Source of the DNA: Flavobacteriales bacterium UBA852
GTDB taxonomy: Bacteria; Bacteroidota; Bacteroidia; Flavobacteriales_E; Vicingaceae
Direction: 5' to 3'
Length of the DNA: 64,000 nt
Assembly: GCA_002295925.1 (NCBI GenBank)
Contig: DBGO01000013.1
Span: 1-64,000 of the forward strand
Both the position numbers and the translations under genes were made by a program. Below the pieces are notes generated by a model. The model did not search any database, had not been told where the DNA came from, and was given only the letters and a program-made list of their open reading frames with translations. Of the stretch, positions 7,888 to 16,770 are shown one piece after another; positions within the stretch are counted from its first letter, which is position 1; each line of letters opens with the position of its first letter.

Positions 7888-9201
7888 ATGAAATCTTTTG
7901 AACGAATGAAAAATCTTACTAAGCGGAAAGTTATGCTTTCCGCTCTCTTTTTTTTAATCCTGTTGGGCGGTTGCAAAAAGAAAGGAAATATTGTTCCTGC
8001 ATTTGACAATCCACCTGTTGGATTAAACTATACCGACACCATTAGTTTAAAACTCGAAACATTAACCGATGACTCTGTATTGTCAAGCATTGCCGCATAC
8101 AATTTATTGGGAAAATACAACGACCCGGTTTTTGGTATAACCCAAGCCGGCTTTTACACACAAGTCCGGTTAACAGGCAACAGTGTAGATTTTGGGACAA
8201 ACGTTGTGCTGGATTCGGTAATTTTAGCCCTCGATTATCAATCGCTTTACGGCTCAGAAACAGACCCGTTGAACATTAAAGTTTATGAAATAAGCGACGA
8301 TTTATATCCGGATAGCAGTTATTATTCTAATCATTACTTAAATATATTGTCCGAAATTGCCTCTTACACTTTTGTACCCGCAATCAACGACAGTGTTTCG
8401 GTAGGTGGAGAAAAAACCACCCCTCACTTGCGTATTCCTTTAAGCTCTGCTTTTGGACAAAAATTATTAAACGCCGGCGGCACCACCGACCTTGAAAACA
8501 ACGACAATTTCCTAGAGTTTATGAAAGGGTTGTATGTAGCAATGGATTCTTCACAAACATTTGCACAAGGAACAGGTTCTATTGTGTCATTTGATTTGCT
8601 TAGCGCCGTATCTGGTTTAACCATCTATTATACCAATACCGATTCGGCACAACAATATCAATATACTTTTGTTGTAAACAGTGAATGTGCTAAATACAAC
8701 GTCTTTAATCACGATTACACCGGCACGGAAGTAGAGCAAGCATTCAACCAAACCGAAATTTTCGATACGGCATATAATTATTTACAAGGTGCCGCAGGGC
8801 TTCAAGTAAAAATTAACTTTCCATACATTGAAAGTTTAAAGAATCAAAACTTATTGATAAATAAAGTTGAATTGGTTATTCCGGTAGAAAACAATAAAAT
8901 CGGTAACTATCCTGTACCGGACAACATTACCGTTTCTAAATTAAATGAAAACGGCGAGTTGGAATTTTTACCCGACTTTTTGGAAGGTGTTACCTATTTT
9001 GGCGGAAATTATGATGAAATCAATCAAGAGTATGTATTAAACATTAGCCGCCACGTGCAGGAATTAATTAACGGCAAAGAAAATGATTACGGATTATTGG
9101 TAAAAGTTTCCGGAGCATCAATCTACCCAAACCGTGTTGTTTTAGGTGCGCCAAATAATCCAAATAAAAAAGTAACTTTACGAGTATATTATACTAAATA
9201 A
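7888..9201 (+). CDS. DUF4270 lipoprotein
   Basis: Encodes 437 residues, or 431 if the ATG at 7906 is used; that start gives a more typical signal peptide. A lipobox LLGGC places the acylated cysteine at residue 29, followed by KKKG, so it is predicted to be an outer-membrane or surface lipoprotein. The rest is beta-rich, matching DUF4270, a Bacteroidota family of unknown function. The C-terminal block around YPNRVVLGAPN and VTLRVYYTK is typical. It sits between the GT5-like gene and glmS with gaps of 9 and 10 bases. The context hints at a link to amino-sugar or envelope supply, but this is inference. Confidence 0.85.
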   Translation: MKSFERMKNLTKRKVMLSALFFLILLGGCKKKGNIVPAFDNPPVGLNYTDTISLKLETLTDDSVLSSIAAYNLLGKYNDPVFGITQAGFYTQVRLTGNSVDFGTNVVLDSVILALDYQSLYGSETDPLNIKVYEISDDLYPDSSYYSNHYLNILSEIASYTFVPAINDSVSVGGEKTTPHLRIPLSSAFGQKLLNAGGTTDLENNDNFLEFMKGLYVAMDSSQTFAQGTGSIVSFDLLSAVSGLTIYYTNTDSAQQYQYTFVVNSECAKYNVFNHDYTGTEVEQAFNQTEIFDTAYNYLQGAAGLQVKINFPYIESLKNQNLLINKVELVIPVENNKIGNYPVPDNITVSKLNENGELEFLPDFLEGVTYFGGNYDEINQEYVLNISRHVQELINGKENDYGLLVKVSGASIYPNRVVLGAPNNPNKKVTLRVYYTK

Positions 9202-9211
9202 ACGATAAATT

Positions 9212-11053
9212 ATGTGTGGAATTGTTGCTTATGTAGGACATCACGATGCTTTTCCTATATTAATCAAAGGACTTCAACGATTGGAATATCGCGGATACGA
9301 CAGTGCCGGTGTGGCAATGCTCTCTAACGGTGAAATTAACCTGTATAAAAAGAAAGGTAAAGTTTCCGATTTATTGGAATTTACAAAAGATAAAGATGTA
9401 ACCGGAAATATTGGTATTGGACATACCCGTTGGGCTACACACGGACCACCCAATGATGTAAACGCTCATCCGCATTTTTCCGAAAATAAAAAATTAGCCA
9501 TTATTCATAATGGAATTATAGAAAATTACGCTTCGCTAAAAGCCGAATTGATTAAGCGCGGCCATCATTTTGAAAGTGAAACCGATACCGAAGTACTCAT
9601 TCATCTGATAGAAGATATTCAAGAAAAAACCGGTAAAGACTTATTCGAAGCAGTTAGAATTGCCCTTGGTGAGGTTATAGGTGCTTATGCTATCGTTATT
9701 TTATCAAAAGACGACCCACATACCCTCATTGCCGCAAAAAAAAGCAGTCCGATGGTTATAGGTATTGGCGAAGATGATTTTTATATCGCATCGGATGCTA
9801 CACCTATCATTGAGTACACAAAAAATGTTGTCTATTTGGAAGATGAAGAAATTGCACGAATAGACTTAAAAGACGGTTTGAAGCTAAAAACCATCAAAAA
9901 CGAAAAAATAGAGCCTTATATCCAAGAGCTGGAATTGCAACTTGAAGCCATTGAAAAAGGCGGATATGACCATTTTATGCTTAAAGAAATATATGAGCAA
10001 CCCCGTTCTGTTCAAGATTGTATGCGCGGTCGACTAAATATTCGCAAAGGAACAGTTGCTTTGGGCGGAATAAAAGATTATGAAAATAAAATTCTTAATG
10101 CCAACAGAATTATCATTGTGGCTTGTGGAACCTCTTGGCACGCCGGATTGGTGGGCGAATATCTCTTTGAAGATTTGGCTCGCATTCCGGTAGAAGTTGA
10201 ATATGCTTCGGAATTCCGGTATCGCAACCCGATTATCAATGAAAATGATGTGGTAATTGCTATTTCACAATCAGGAGAAACTGCAGACACCATTGCGGCA
10301 CTTGAATTGGCAAAATCGAAAGGAGCCACTATTTTGGGTGTATGTAATGTTGTTGGTTCAACTATTTCCCGCATTACCGATGCCGGTGTTTATACCCACG
10401 CCGGACCGGAAATTGGCGTTGCCTCTACCAAAGCATTTACCGCTCAGGTTACAGTTCTCTGTTTAATGGCTTTACGCTTGGGGCATTTAAAAGGTGTCAT
10501 TAACGAATCGGACTTCCACCGCCTGTTGATTGAATTAAGTTCAGTTCCGGAAAAAATTGAGAATGTATTGGAAAATGCCGAGTATATCAAAGAAGTTTCG
10601 GCAAAATATAAAGATGTTTCGAACTTCTTGTATTTAGGAAGAGGATACAACTTTCCTGTTGCATTAGAAGGTGCATTAAAACTAAAAGAAATATCATATA
10701 TACATGCCGAAGGATATCCTGCAGCAGAGATGAAACACGGACCTATTGCCCTTATTGATGAAGATATGCCGGTAATTGTAATTGCCACAAAAAAAGGAAA
10801 TTACGAAAAGGTTGTAAGCAACATTCAAGAGGTAAAAGCGCGCAACGGTAAAGTAATTGCAATTGTTACGAAAGGTGATGAAACGGTTAAAAAAATGGCT
10901 GATTATGTCATTGAAATTCCTGAAATTGTTGAACCTTGGTCGCCATTATTGACTGTTATTCCGTTACAATTGGTTTCTTATTACATTGCTGTTATGCGTG
11001 GATGTAATGTTGACCAACCGCGTAATTTGGCAAAATCAGTTACGGTAGAATAA
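9212..11053 (+). CDS. glmS: Glutamine-fructose-6-phosphate aminotransferase (isomerizing)
   Basis: Encodes 613 residues, full length. It makes glucosamine-6-phosphate from fructose-6-phosphate and glutamine, the first step to UDP-GlcNAc for peptidoglycan and lipid A. The N-terminal nucleophile Cys2 (MCGIVAYVG) starts the class II glutaminase domain, with RWATHG and HNGIIENY. Two SIS domains follow, marked by CGTSWHAG, SQSGETADT and GRGYNFPVALEGALKLKE. The C-terminus LAKSVTVE carries the conserved Lys. It is the last gene of the operon and is followed by a strong terminator. I see no glmS ribozyme upstream. Confidence 0.98.
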   Translation: MCGIVAYVGHHDAFPILIKGLQRLEYRGYDSAGVAMLSNGEINLYKKKGKVSDLLEFTKDKDVTGNIGIGHTRWATHGPPNDVNAHPHFSENKKLAIIHNGIIENYASLKAELIKRGHHFESETDTEVLIHLIEDIQEKTGKDLFEAVRIALGEVIGAYAIVILSKDDPHTLIAAKKSSPMVIGIGEDDFYIASDATPIIEYTKNVVYLEDEEIARIDLKDGLKLKTIKNEKIEPYIQELELQLEAIEKGGYDHFMLKEIYEQPRSVQDCMRGRLNIRKGTVALGGIKDYENKILNANRIIIVACGTSWHAGLVGEYLFEDLARIPVEVEYASEFRYRNPIINENDVVIAISQSGETADTIAALELAKSKGATILGVCNVVGSTISRITDAGVYTHAGPEIGVASTKAFTAQVTVLCLMALRLGHLKGVINESDFHRLLIELSSVPEKIENVLENAEYIKEVSAKYKDVSNFLYLGRGYNFPVALEGALKLKEISYIHAEGYPAAEMKHGPIALIDEDMPVIVIATKKGNYEKVVSNIQEVKARNGKVIAIVTKGDETVKKMADYVIEIPEIVEPWSPLLTVIPLQLVSYYIAVMRGCNVDQPRNLAKSVTVE

Positions 11054-11075
11054 TATTTAGATGAATTTTGTTCTC

Positions 11076-11109
11076 AAAAAGCCCTGAAAGTAGTTTTCAG
11101 GGCTTTTTG
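11076..11109. terminator. Bidirectional rho-independent terminator between glmS and a convergent hydrolase gene
   Basis: A strong GC stem (AAAAGCCCTGAAA paired with TTTTCAGGGCTTTT) has an A-run on the left and a T-run on the right, so it works for both converging transcripts. Confidence 0.9.
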
Positions 11110-11113
11110 CAAT

Positions 11114-11899
11114 CTAAGCAATAAAAGTTTTAATCGTGCGAATGCATTGCCCTTTTGCTTCTATATGCCCCATGTGTCCGCAATTTTCCAACAATAAATA
11201 ATCACCTTGTTCGGGAATTTGGGCTTGTTTGATTAAACTTTTATAAGGTAATACATTATCTTGTTTTCCGATAATATACAAAACTTTGTAAGGGGCGAAT
11301 TTTAAGACCACTTCACGGTCAAGTCTTATTTTCATTCCTTCAAGTGCTGCAACAATAGACTTAGCGCTCATTTTTTTGGCTATCCGTTTACAAACAGCTA
11401 TTTCTCTTGTATAAGGACGGTAATTGGTATTAAACAGTTTGGGAACAGCTTCATTGATGAACAAATCTTTATTGTGCTTCACTACTTTTATGGCTCGGTC
11501 GCGGTCTTTCTTTTTTTGCTCTGTATCAGCAGATGCTGTTGAATGAAACATGACCAACCCTTTAATTGCATCGGGATACTTCTCGGCATAAGCCATTGAT
11601 ACATAACCACCCATTGAATGGCCAACTAGGTAATGTCTGCGGATATTTTCTTTCTCAACAATTGCTCTTACTACCTCAGCCATTTCTTCCATTGTATGAA
11701 CGTAAGCAATATCGTCAGATTTTCCGTGACCGGGCAAATCAACAGCAATAACCGTATGATTTTTGTGTAAAACATCCGAAAAGTCGTTCCACATGGAATG
11801 ATTCTCCAAAAATCCGTGCAAAAAAACTATTGCCGGACCTTTACCTCTTTTTTGGTAATGAATGGTTGCGTTTTTGAAAAGTAAGCTTTTGTTTGCCAA
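11114..11899 (-). CDS. Alpha/beta hydrolase
   Basis: Encodes 261 residues of an alpha/beta hydrolase fold without a signal peptide. FLHGFLENHSMW supplies the oxyanion-hole region. GHSMGG (around Ser95) is the nucleophile elbow. GKQDNVLP carries the probable acid, and ENCGHMGHIE the catalytic His. The triad looks intact. The substrate is unknown; esterase, lipase-like or C-C hydrolase activity are all possible. It is the last gene of a minus-strand group, beginning 6 bases after the end of the OMP gene at 11906, and may be read with it. Confidence 0.88.
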   Translation of the reverse strand: MANKSLLFKNATIHYQKRGKGPAIVFLHGFLENHSMWNDFSDVLHKNHTVIAVDLPGHGKSDDIAYVHTMEEMAEVVRAIVEKENIRRHYLVGHSMGGYVSMAYAEKYPDAIKGLVMFHSTASADTEQKKKDRDRAIKVVKHNKDLFINEAVPKLFNTNYRPYTREIAVCKRIAKKMSAKSIVAALEGMKIRLDREVVLKFAPYKVLYIIGKQDNVLPYKSLIKQAQIPEQGDYLLLENCGHMGHIEAKGQCIRTIKTFIA

Positions 11900-11905
11900 T
11901 ATGTG

Positions 11906-12577
11906 TTATTTTGTATAAAACCTGAATGACAAACCAAAATTAATATAATATGTGTTAAAATATAAATTTTTCCCTCCATTAACATCGAGCTGAACGTCCT
12001 TATTTATCAAAACAGTATTGGCAAAATTTAATTGAGCAGTTTTACTATCGAAATTTTGTGTAAAAAACTCTGTTGTAAAAGATAATATTTTAGCGTAAGA
12101 GTAAGTTAAAGAAATTGATTCTTTATGTGAATCGAATCTGAAATTATAAAATTCTGTGTAAAGGTTAATTTTAAATCGCTCATTTAAATTTCGTCGCAAT
12201 AGCAACTGATAATAATAAGCTCCATTTATATTTATTGCGGCTAAAGCCGAAGAACCAACAAAAAAATCATCTTCACTGAATAGTTTCTTTTTAAGTCCTA
12301 TATAAGGGTTGTAGCTTGTATGTGTAAAATTTATTTGTTGTTGTAGAAATACATCGGCTTTAAAGGGCAGTCCGTATCTAATCATGTTTTCAAAATAGTT
12401 GAAATTAGAGCCATTGTAATTCACTCCATTTTCAAACTGCAAATAATTATTCCCTACAACTGTTACACCGTTAAAGTTTAACGGTCGATTTGTAACTATT
12501 GTTTCTTGAGCGACAACACTCAGTAGATTTGAGATAAAGAATATTAATAAAGTTATGGGTTTACTTCTAAATTGCAT
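11906..12577 (-). CDS. Outer-membrane beta-barrel-like protein
   Basis: Encodes 223 residues. A signal peptide (hydrophobic stretch at about 8-22, then VVAQE) is followed by alternating amphipathic strands rich in Tyr, Phe and Asn. The C-terminus GLSFRFYTK ends in an aromatic-rich strand, as outer-membrane barrels do. It resembles the transporter group loosely named after the phenol-degradation MetA barrel, but the similarity I can see is only general. It begins 6 bases after the MscS-like channel gene, and both probably belong to the operon headed by the sigma factor at 14229. Confidence 0.65.
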   Translation of the reverse strand: MQFRSKPITLLIFFISNLLSVVAQETIVTNRPLNFNGVTVVGNNYLQFENGVNYNGSNFNYFENMIRYGLPFKADVFLQQQINFTHTSYNPYIGLKKKLFSEDDFFVGSSALAAININGAYYYQLLLRRNLNERFKINLYTEFYNFRFDSHKESISLTYSYAKILSFTTEFFTQNFDSKTAQLNFANTVLINKDVQLDVNGGKNLYFNTYYINFGLSFRFYTK

Positions 12578-12583
12578 TATAAA

Positions 12584-13411
12584 CTATTTTATAATCTTTA
12601 CCGTAGAATTGTAAATTTTACTGTTTGGCACAACTATACGAGTGCCATCTTGTTGCTCAAGAATAATAAATGTTGATTCTTTTTCAACAATCTTACCTTT
12701 TAGGTCATCAATTTCAACAACATTTCCTACTTCAAGTGCTTTTTGTGAATAATATCCCGTTAGTATGTTGGTAACAACCGGCTTAGAGCCCAACCCAAAA
12801 GATATGGCAAACGCAACCAATACAGAACCAATTAACATTGTAAAATTGTTGGTTAATAATTCAGTTTCTACCCCAATTTGGTTTAATGCTGTAATAATTA
12901 CTATTAAAAAAATAACATAAAAAACAACATTACTGATAATTGAAGCACCACTAACATTTATAGACTTTAATATTCCTGAAATAGTATTTCTTACAATTTC
13001 AGCTATATATAACCCTACAATAAACAACAATAAACCGGATATAAGCGAGGGTAAGTAATTTATTATAGCATTTATTTTATCCGAAATTGAAGGCACTCCA
13101 ATTACTTCAAATGCAGAAATTATAAAAAACAACAACACCAACCAATAAACAAATTTTGATATAATTTTCTCCAAATCTATTTTAGAAAAATCTATAGATT
13201 TTATTACCGACAATTTAGACAGTGATGTTTTAAGTATTTTTAATTTGAAAATACCCTTAACAATTAAACTGAAAATTTTTGCAATAATAATACCTATAAC
13301 TAAAATTAAGATTGCTCCTATTAGTTTTGGTAAGAACTGAGCTATTTGATTCCAAAAAGTGTTTAACGAGTTTAAAGTAATTTCTGTCCAGTCAATGATT
13401 GTTTTTTCCAT
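12584..13411 (-). CDS. Mechanosensitive ion channel (MscS family)
   Basis: Encodes 275 residues with four or five membrane segments: about 22-45, 80-105, 115-140, 155-180, then the pore-lining helix around LIGSVLVAFAISFGLGSKPV. The MscS beta domain follows, with EVGNVVEIDDLKGKI and IVVPNSKIYNSTVKII. It is predicted to open under membrane tension in the inner membrane and protect against osmotic downshock. It overlaps the 72-aa gene by 20 bases, indicating translational coupling, so it is probably controlled by the ECF sigma factor upstream. Confidence 0.9.
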   Translation of the reverse strand: MEKTIIDWTEITLNSLNTFWNQIAQFLPKLIGAILILVIGIIIAKIFSLIVKGIFKLKILKTSLSKLSVIKSIDFSKIDLEKIISKFVYWLVLLFFIISAFEVIGVPSISDKINAIINYLPSLISGLLLFIVGLYIAEIVRNTISGILKSINVSGASIISNVVFYVIFLIVIITALNQIGVETELLTNNFTMLIGSVLVAFAISFGLGSKPVVTNILTGYYSQKALEVGNVVEIDDLKGKIVEKESTFIILEQQDGTRIVVPNSKIYNSTVKIIK

Positions 13412-13610
13412 TATCTTTATTTTTTTTAGTATTTACAATTAATTGAATAAGTGATGAAAAATATTTATGCGAAAACAACTCAAATAAATCAAATATAGTT
13501 TTAGATGATTTTACTACATCCATTACTTTTTCTTTTACTTCTTCACTTGGCTCTTCATCTTTATAAAGCCGGTGAAAAATATTAGTGTTATTTGATGAAT
13601 TATTTTGCAT
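13392..13610 (-). CDS. Small hypothetical protein in sigma/MscS operon
   Basis: Encodes 72 residues with no membrane segment and no recognised domain. The centre (EEVKEKVMDVVKSSKTIFDLFELFSHKY) is predicted amphipathic helix. It overlaps the sigma factor gene by 11 bases and the channel gene by 20 bases, which makes a real, coupled gene likely despite its size. Its position directly after an ECF sigma gene is where an anti-sigma factor is often found. It lacks the zinc motif and membrane helix of common anti-sigma factors, so that role is only a suggestion. Confidence 0.7.
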   Translation of the reverse strand: MQNNSSNNTNIFHRLYKDEEPSEEVKEKVMDVVKSSKTIFDLFELFSHKYFSSLIQLIVNTKKNKDNGKNNH

Positions 13611-14229
13611 AACTAATATGAAAATTTGGGTTTTCTTGTACCTTTTGCGCTAATATTCTTGCTTTTTCTTTTGCTCTTTTTATTCTCATTTTAACAGCAC
13701 TTTCTCCTAATTCCAACACTTCACAAATTTCATTTATTTTCAAACCGTCTTGATACTTTAAAAGTAAAATGGCTTTATCTTCTACCGGCAATAAATCAAG
13801 CACTTTTTTTAACTCTTCAACACTTAAATTGAATAAAAACTTATCATTATCATCGTCACCTTCTGCTTGTTCTGTTTTTTCAGATTCAATATAAAGCACA
13901 TCCTCTATAGAAAGTGTGTTTTTTTGAAACTTTGTTTTATTGTGTTTTAAATAATTTATACAATGAAAGTGTGCTATTGAATACACCCAAGTATTGAAAG
14001 ATGATTTATTTCTAAATGAATATAAATTTGTAAATATTTTTATTAAAATTTCTTGCAATAAATCTTCACTTTCACTTTTGTTTTTAGTGAATGTCAGACA
14101 TTTTTGATAAATTTTTTTAGCATAACGATTATAAATAACTTCAAAATAATCTACGTGTCCTTTAAGCACACAATAAACTATTTCTTCATCACTTAAACTG
14201 TTTCTGTCTTTTTTAAAAATTTCTTCCAT
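13600..14229 (-). CDS. ECF-type RNA polymerase sigma factor
   Basis: Encodes 209 residues. Region 2 runs from about 28 to 95 (YFEVIYNRYAKKIY, SEDLLQEILIKIF, SFNTWVYSIAHFHCINYLK). Region 4 is around 145-195 (LPVEDKAILLLKYQDGLKIN, then ICEVLELGESAVKMRIKRAK). A linker rich in Glu and Asp separates them. It directs RNA polymerase to a specific regulon. As the first gene of a four- or five-gene minus-strand group with an MscS channel, it probably responds to envelope or osmotic stress; this is inferred from context only. Confidence 0.92.
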   Translation of the reverse strand: MEEIFKKDRNSLSDEEIVYCVLKGHVDYFEVIYNRYAKKIYQKCLTFTKNKSESEDLLQEILIKIFTNLYSFRNKSSFNTWVYSIAHFHCINYLKHNKTKFQKNTLSIEDVLYIESEKTEQAEGDDDNDKFLFNLSVEELKKVLDLLPVEDKAILLLKYQDGLKINEICEVLELGESAVKMRIKRAKEKARILAQKVQENPNFHISYAK

Positions 14230-14284
14230 TAATTAGGATTCAAAATATTAAGACAGCTTCAAGAAAAAAAGTCACAAGAAAATT

Positions 14285-15571
14285 CTAATTCATCAAATCT
14301 TCAATTTCTTCTGCTTCAATCGGAATATTTTTCATCAAATCTACCGGTCCGTCTTCGGTAATTAGTATGTCATTTTCCAAACGGATGCCTAAACTTTCTT
14401 CGCGAATATAAATGCCCGGCTCACAGGTTAAAACCATTCCGGCTTCAAAAGGACGATTACGGTCTTCAACATCGTGCACATCCAAGCCCATATGATGCGA
14501 TGTGCCGTGCATAAAATATTTTCTGTAAAGCGGATTTTTAGGGTCTTGCTTGGCTACATCGTGTTTATCCAACAAGCCTAAACCAATGAGTTCGCTTTCC
14601 ATAATTTTTCCCACTTCTTTGTGGTATTCTTCATGCAAAGTGCCCGGACGTAACATTTTTACCGCTTCACGCATTACGCGCAACACAGCATTATAAACAT
14701 CTTTTTGCCGTTGAGTGAATTTTCCGTTTACCGGAATACAACGTGTCATATCCGATGCATAATTGGCATATTCTGCGCCTACATCCATCAATAAAATATC
14801 CCCATCCAAACATTCTTTGTTGTTATTTACATAGTGTAATACACATGAATCAAAACCCGAAGCAATAATTGGCTCGTAGGCAAAACCTTTTGAGCGATTG
14901 CGAATAAATTCATGCAAATATTCTGCTTCAATTTCGTATTCCATTACACCGGGCTTAACAAATTCTAACACCCTTCTGAAACCGCCTTCGGTAATATTGC
15001 AAGCTGTTTGAATCAATTCCACCTCCAATGGCGACTTGATGGCTCTTAATGTTGTTGACAAAGGTGCTACACGGTGATATTGATGCAACGGGTATTTCTC
15101 CATACACCATTTGCGGAAGCGGTCGTCTCTTGTTTCAACAGGTGAAGCTGCCCGGGCATGTTCATTTTTATTTAAATATACACTTTCGGCTTGTTGCATT
15201 AACGAATGAAAAATTTGCTCAAATTGAGATGTCCAATAAACGGTTTTAATACCGCTTACTTCGGTTGCTTTTTCTTTGGTCAGTTTTTCGCCTTCCCAAA
15301 TGGCAATTTCTTCATTTGTTTCTCTTACAAATAAAATTTCTCTGTGTGCCGGATTAACCGCTGTGGGGAAAACCACCAAAATTGTTTCTTCTTGATCAAC
15401 ACCCGAAAAATAAAACAAATCGCTGTTTTGTTTAAAAGGCATTGTACCGTCTGCATTGGTTGGCATAATGTCGTTGGCATTAAAAACCGCCAATGCTCCG
15501 TGGGGCAATAAGTTTCTTAATCTTTTTCTGTTTGCAGTAAATAACTGATTGTCTATGGGTAAATATTTCAT
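14285..15571 (-). CDS. pepP: Xaa-Pro aminopeptidase (M24B)
   Basis: Encodes 428 residues. An aminopeptidase P N-terminal domain (about 1-140) precedes the pita-bread catalytic domain. The five dinuclear metal ligands are visible in order: two Asp in MDVGAEYANYASDMTR, His in HGTSHHMGLDVHD, Glu in LTCEPGIYI and Glu in GIRLENDILIT. It removes the N-terminal residue from peptides with proline in second place, and is predicted to be cytoplasmic as there is no signal peptide. It stands alone between aroB and the sigma operon, with about 80 bases on the aroB side. Confidence 0.94.
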   Translation of the reverse strand: MKYLPIDNQLFTANRKRLRNLLPHGALAVFNANDIMPTNADGTMPFKQNSDLFYFSGVDQEETILVVFPTAVNPAHREILFVRETNEEIAIWEGEKLTKEKATEVSGIKTVYWTSQFEQIFHSLMQQAESVYLNKNEHARAASPVETRDDRFRKWCMEKYPLHQYHRVAPLSTTLRAIKSPLEVELIQTACNITEGGFRRVLEFVKPGVMEYEIEAEYLHEFIRNRSKGFAYEPIIASGFDSCVLHYVNNNKECLDGDILLMDVGAEYANYASDMTRCIPVNGKFTQRQKDVYNAVLRVMREAVKMLRPGTLHEEYHKEVGKIMESELIGLGLLDKHDVAKQDPKNPLYRKYFMHGTSHHMGLDVHDVEDRNRPFEAGMVLTCEPGIYIREESLGIRLENDILITEDGPVDLMKNIPIEAEEIEDLMN

Positions 15572-15651
15572 GATGATTCGGTTTTGCTGGTTAAAAGTAG
15601 GAATAAAAACACAACAGCAAAACTATTCCATCAGCTTTTTGTTTAGATTTT

Positions 15652-16698
15652 TCACAACAAATAATGCAATGATTCTACAACATCTTCTGTGGGCACTTCA
15701 CAATCAAATGTTGATTCTCCTATTTTGCTGAGTAACGAAAATTGCAACTTTCCGTGTTTCATTTTCTTGTCTTGTTGCATAATTTCGAGCACTTCTACCA
15801 CATCAAACCTGCGGCATTTGCCATAAATGGACAAGATAAATGCTTGAATAAGCTCAAATTCTTCTAATGATAGCCCTGTGTTTTTAACGGATAACAGTGC
15901 TTCGGCAATGATACCTTGGGCAATGGCTTCACCATGCAAATAAGGGGTGTTGGTGTTTAAAAACCACGTTTCCAAAGCATGACCAACAGTATGCCCAAAA
16001 TTCAATACTTTTCGCAATCCTTGTTCATACGGATCAGCATTAACTATAGATAATTTTATTTCAACCGAGCGCCGAATAATTTTTTCCCACATATCAAAGG
16101 ATGAAAAATCCAGTTCGACAATAGCATTCCAATAATGCTTATCGGCAATTAAAGCGTGTTTAATTATTTCGGCAAACCCCGATAAAATTTGTCTTTTGGG
16201 CAATGTGTTTAAAAACAAGGGATTGATATAGGTAAAGTCGGCTTGACTAAAAACTCCTATTTGATTTTTGTATCCTAAAAAATCTATACCCGTTTTATCG
16301 CCAACAGAAGCATCTACTTGTGCCAACAAAGTGGTTGGGATATTGATGAATGATATACCTCTTTTATACGTTGATGCCACAAACCCGCCCAAATCGGTAA
16401 TTACGCCCCCTCCAAGATTTATCCACAAGCTGTTGCGAGATGCTTTTTTTCGGGTTAAATATTCCCATAAATTTTGCGTAAGCGACAAGTTTTTATTATG
16501 TTCGCCACTTTCGGTTTCTATTATTTCTGCCCCTTGCAACAGTTCTGCATTTTTAAGCAATAACGGCACACAATACGCCAACGTATTTTCATCAGCTAAG
16601 ATAAAAATATTGTCTTTTTTTGTTGATGACAAAAACTCATTCAATGAGTCAAAGTATTTACTGATGCTTATTGGCAATTGGTTGTCATTCATTTGCAA
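15652..16698 (-). CDS. aroB: 3-dehydroquinate synthase
   Basis: Encodes 348 residues; the ATG at 16692 (third codon) is an equally possible start. It converts DAHP to 3-dehydroquinate, the second shikimate step. The NAD-binding GGGVITDLGGFVAS, the substrate region KTGIDFLGYKNQIG, and the zinc-site segment NFGHTVGHALE are conserved. AroA, a later enzyme of the pathway, is encoded 1.2 kb away on the opposite strand behind proline dehydrogenase. The two aro genes flank a divergent intergenic region (16699-16770). Confidence 0.96.
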   Translation of the reverse strand: MQMNDNQLPISISKYFDSLNEFLSSTKKDNIFILADENTLAYCVPLLLKNAELLQGAEIIETESGEHNKNLSLTQNLWEYLTRKKASRNSLWINLGGGVITDLGGFVASTYKRGISFINIPTTLLAQVDASVGDKTGIDFLGYKNQIGVFSQADFTYINPLFLNTLPKRQILSGFAEIIKHALIADKHYWNAIVELDFSSFDMWEKIIRRSVEIKLSIVNADPYEQGLRKVLNFGHTVGHALETWFLNTNTPYLHGEAIAQGIIAEALLSVKNTGLSLEEFELIQAFILSIYGKCRRFDVVEVLEIMQQDKKMKHGKLQFSLLSKIGESTFDCEVPTEDVVESLHYLL

Positions 16699-16740
16699 TA
16701 ATTAATTGATTTTAATCATACTTTATTATGTATTACCTCT

Positions 16741-16748
16741 TAAATTTG
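16741..16748 (+). promoter_or_regulatory. -7 promoter element for proline dehydrogenase
   Basis: TAAATTTG fits TAnnTTTG and is followed by C. It ends 22 bases before the ATG at 16771, which argues against the TTG at 16750 as translation start. I see no clear -33 element. Confidence 0.5.
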
Positions 16749-16770
16749 CTTGGTAATAACAAACAAACTT

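Noticed and set aside
16750..16770. TTG start that would add seven residues to proline dehydrogenase.
   Set aside because: It lies at or before the predicted transcription start, given the -7 element at 16741-16748. The ATG at 16771 matches the family start.
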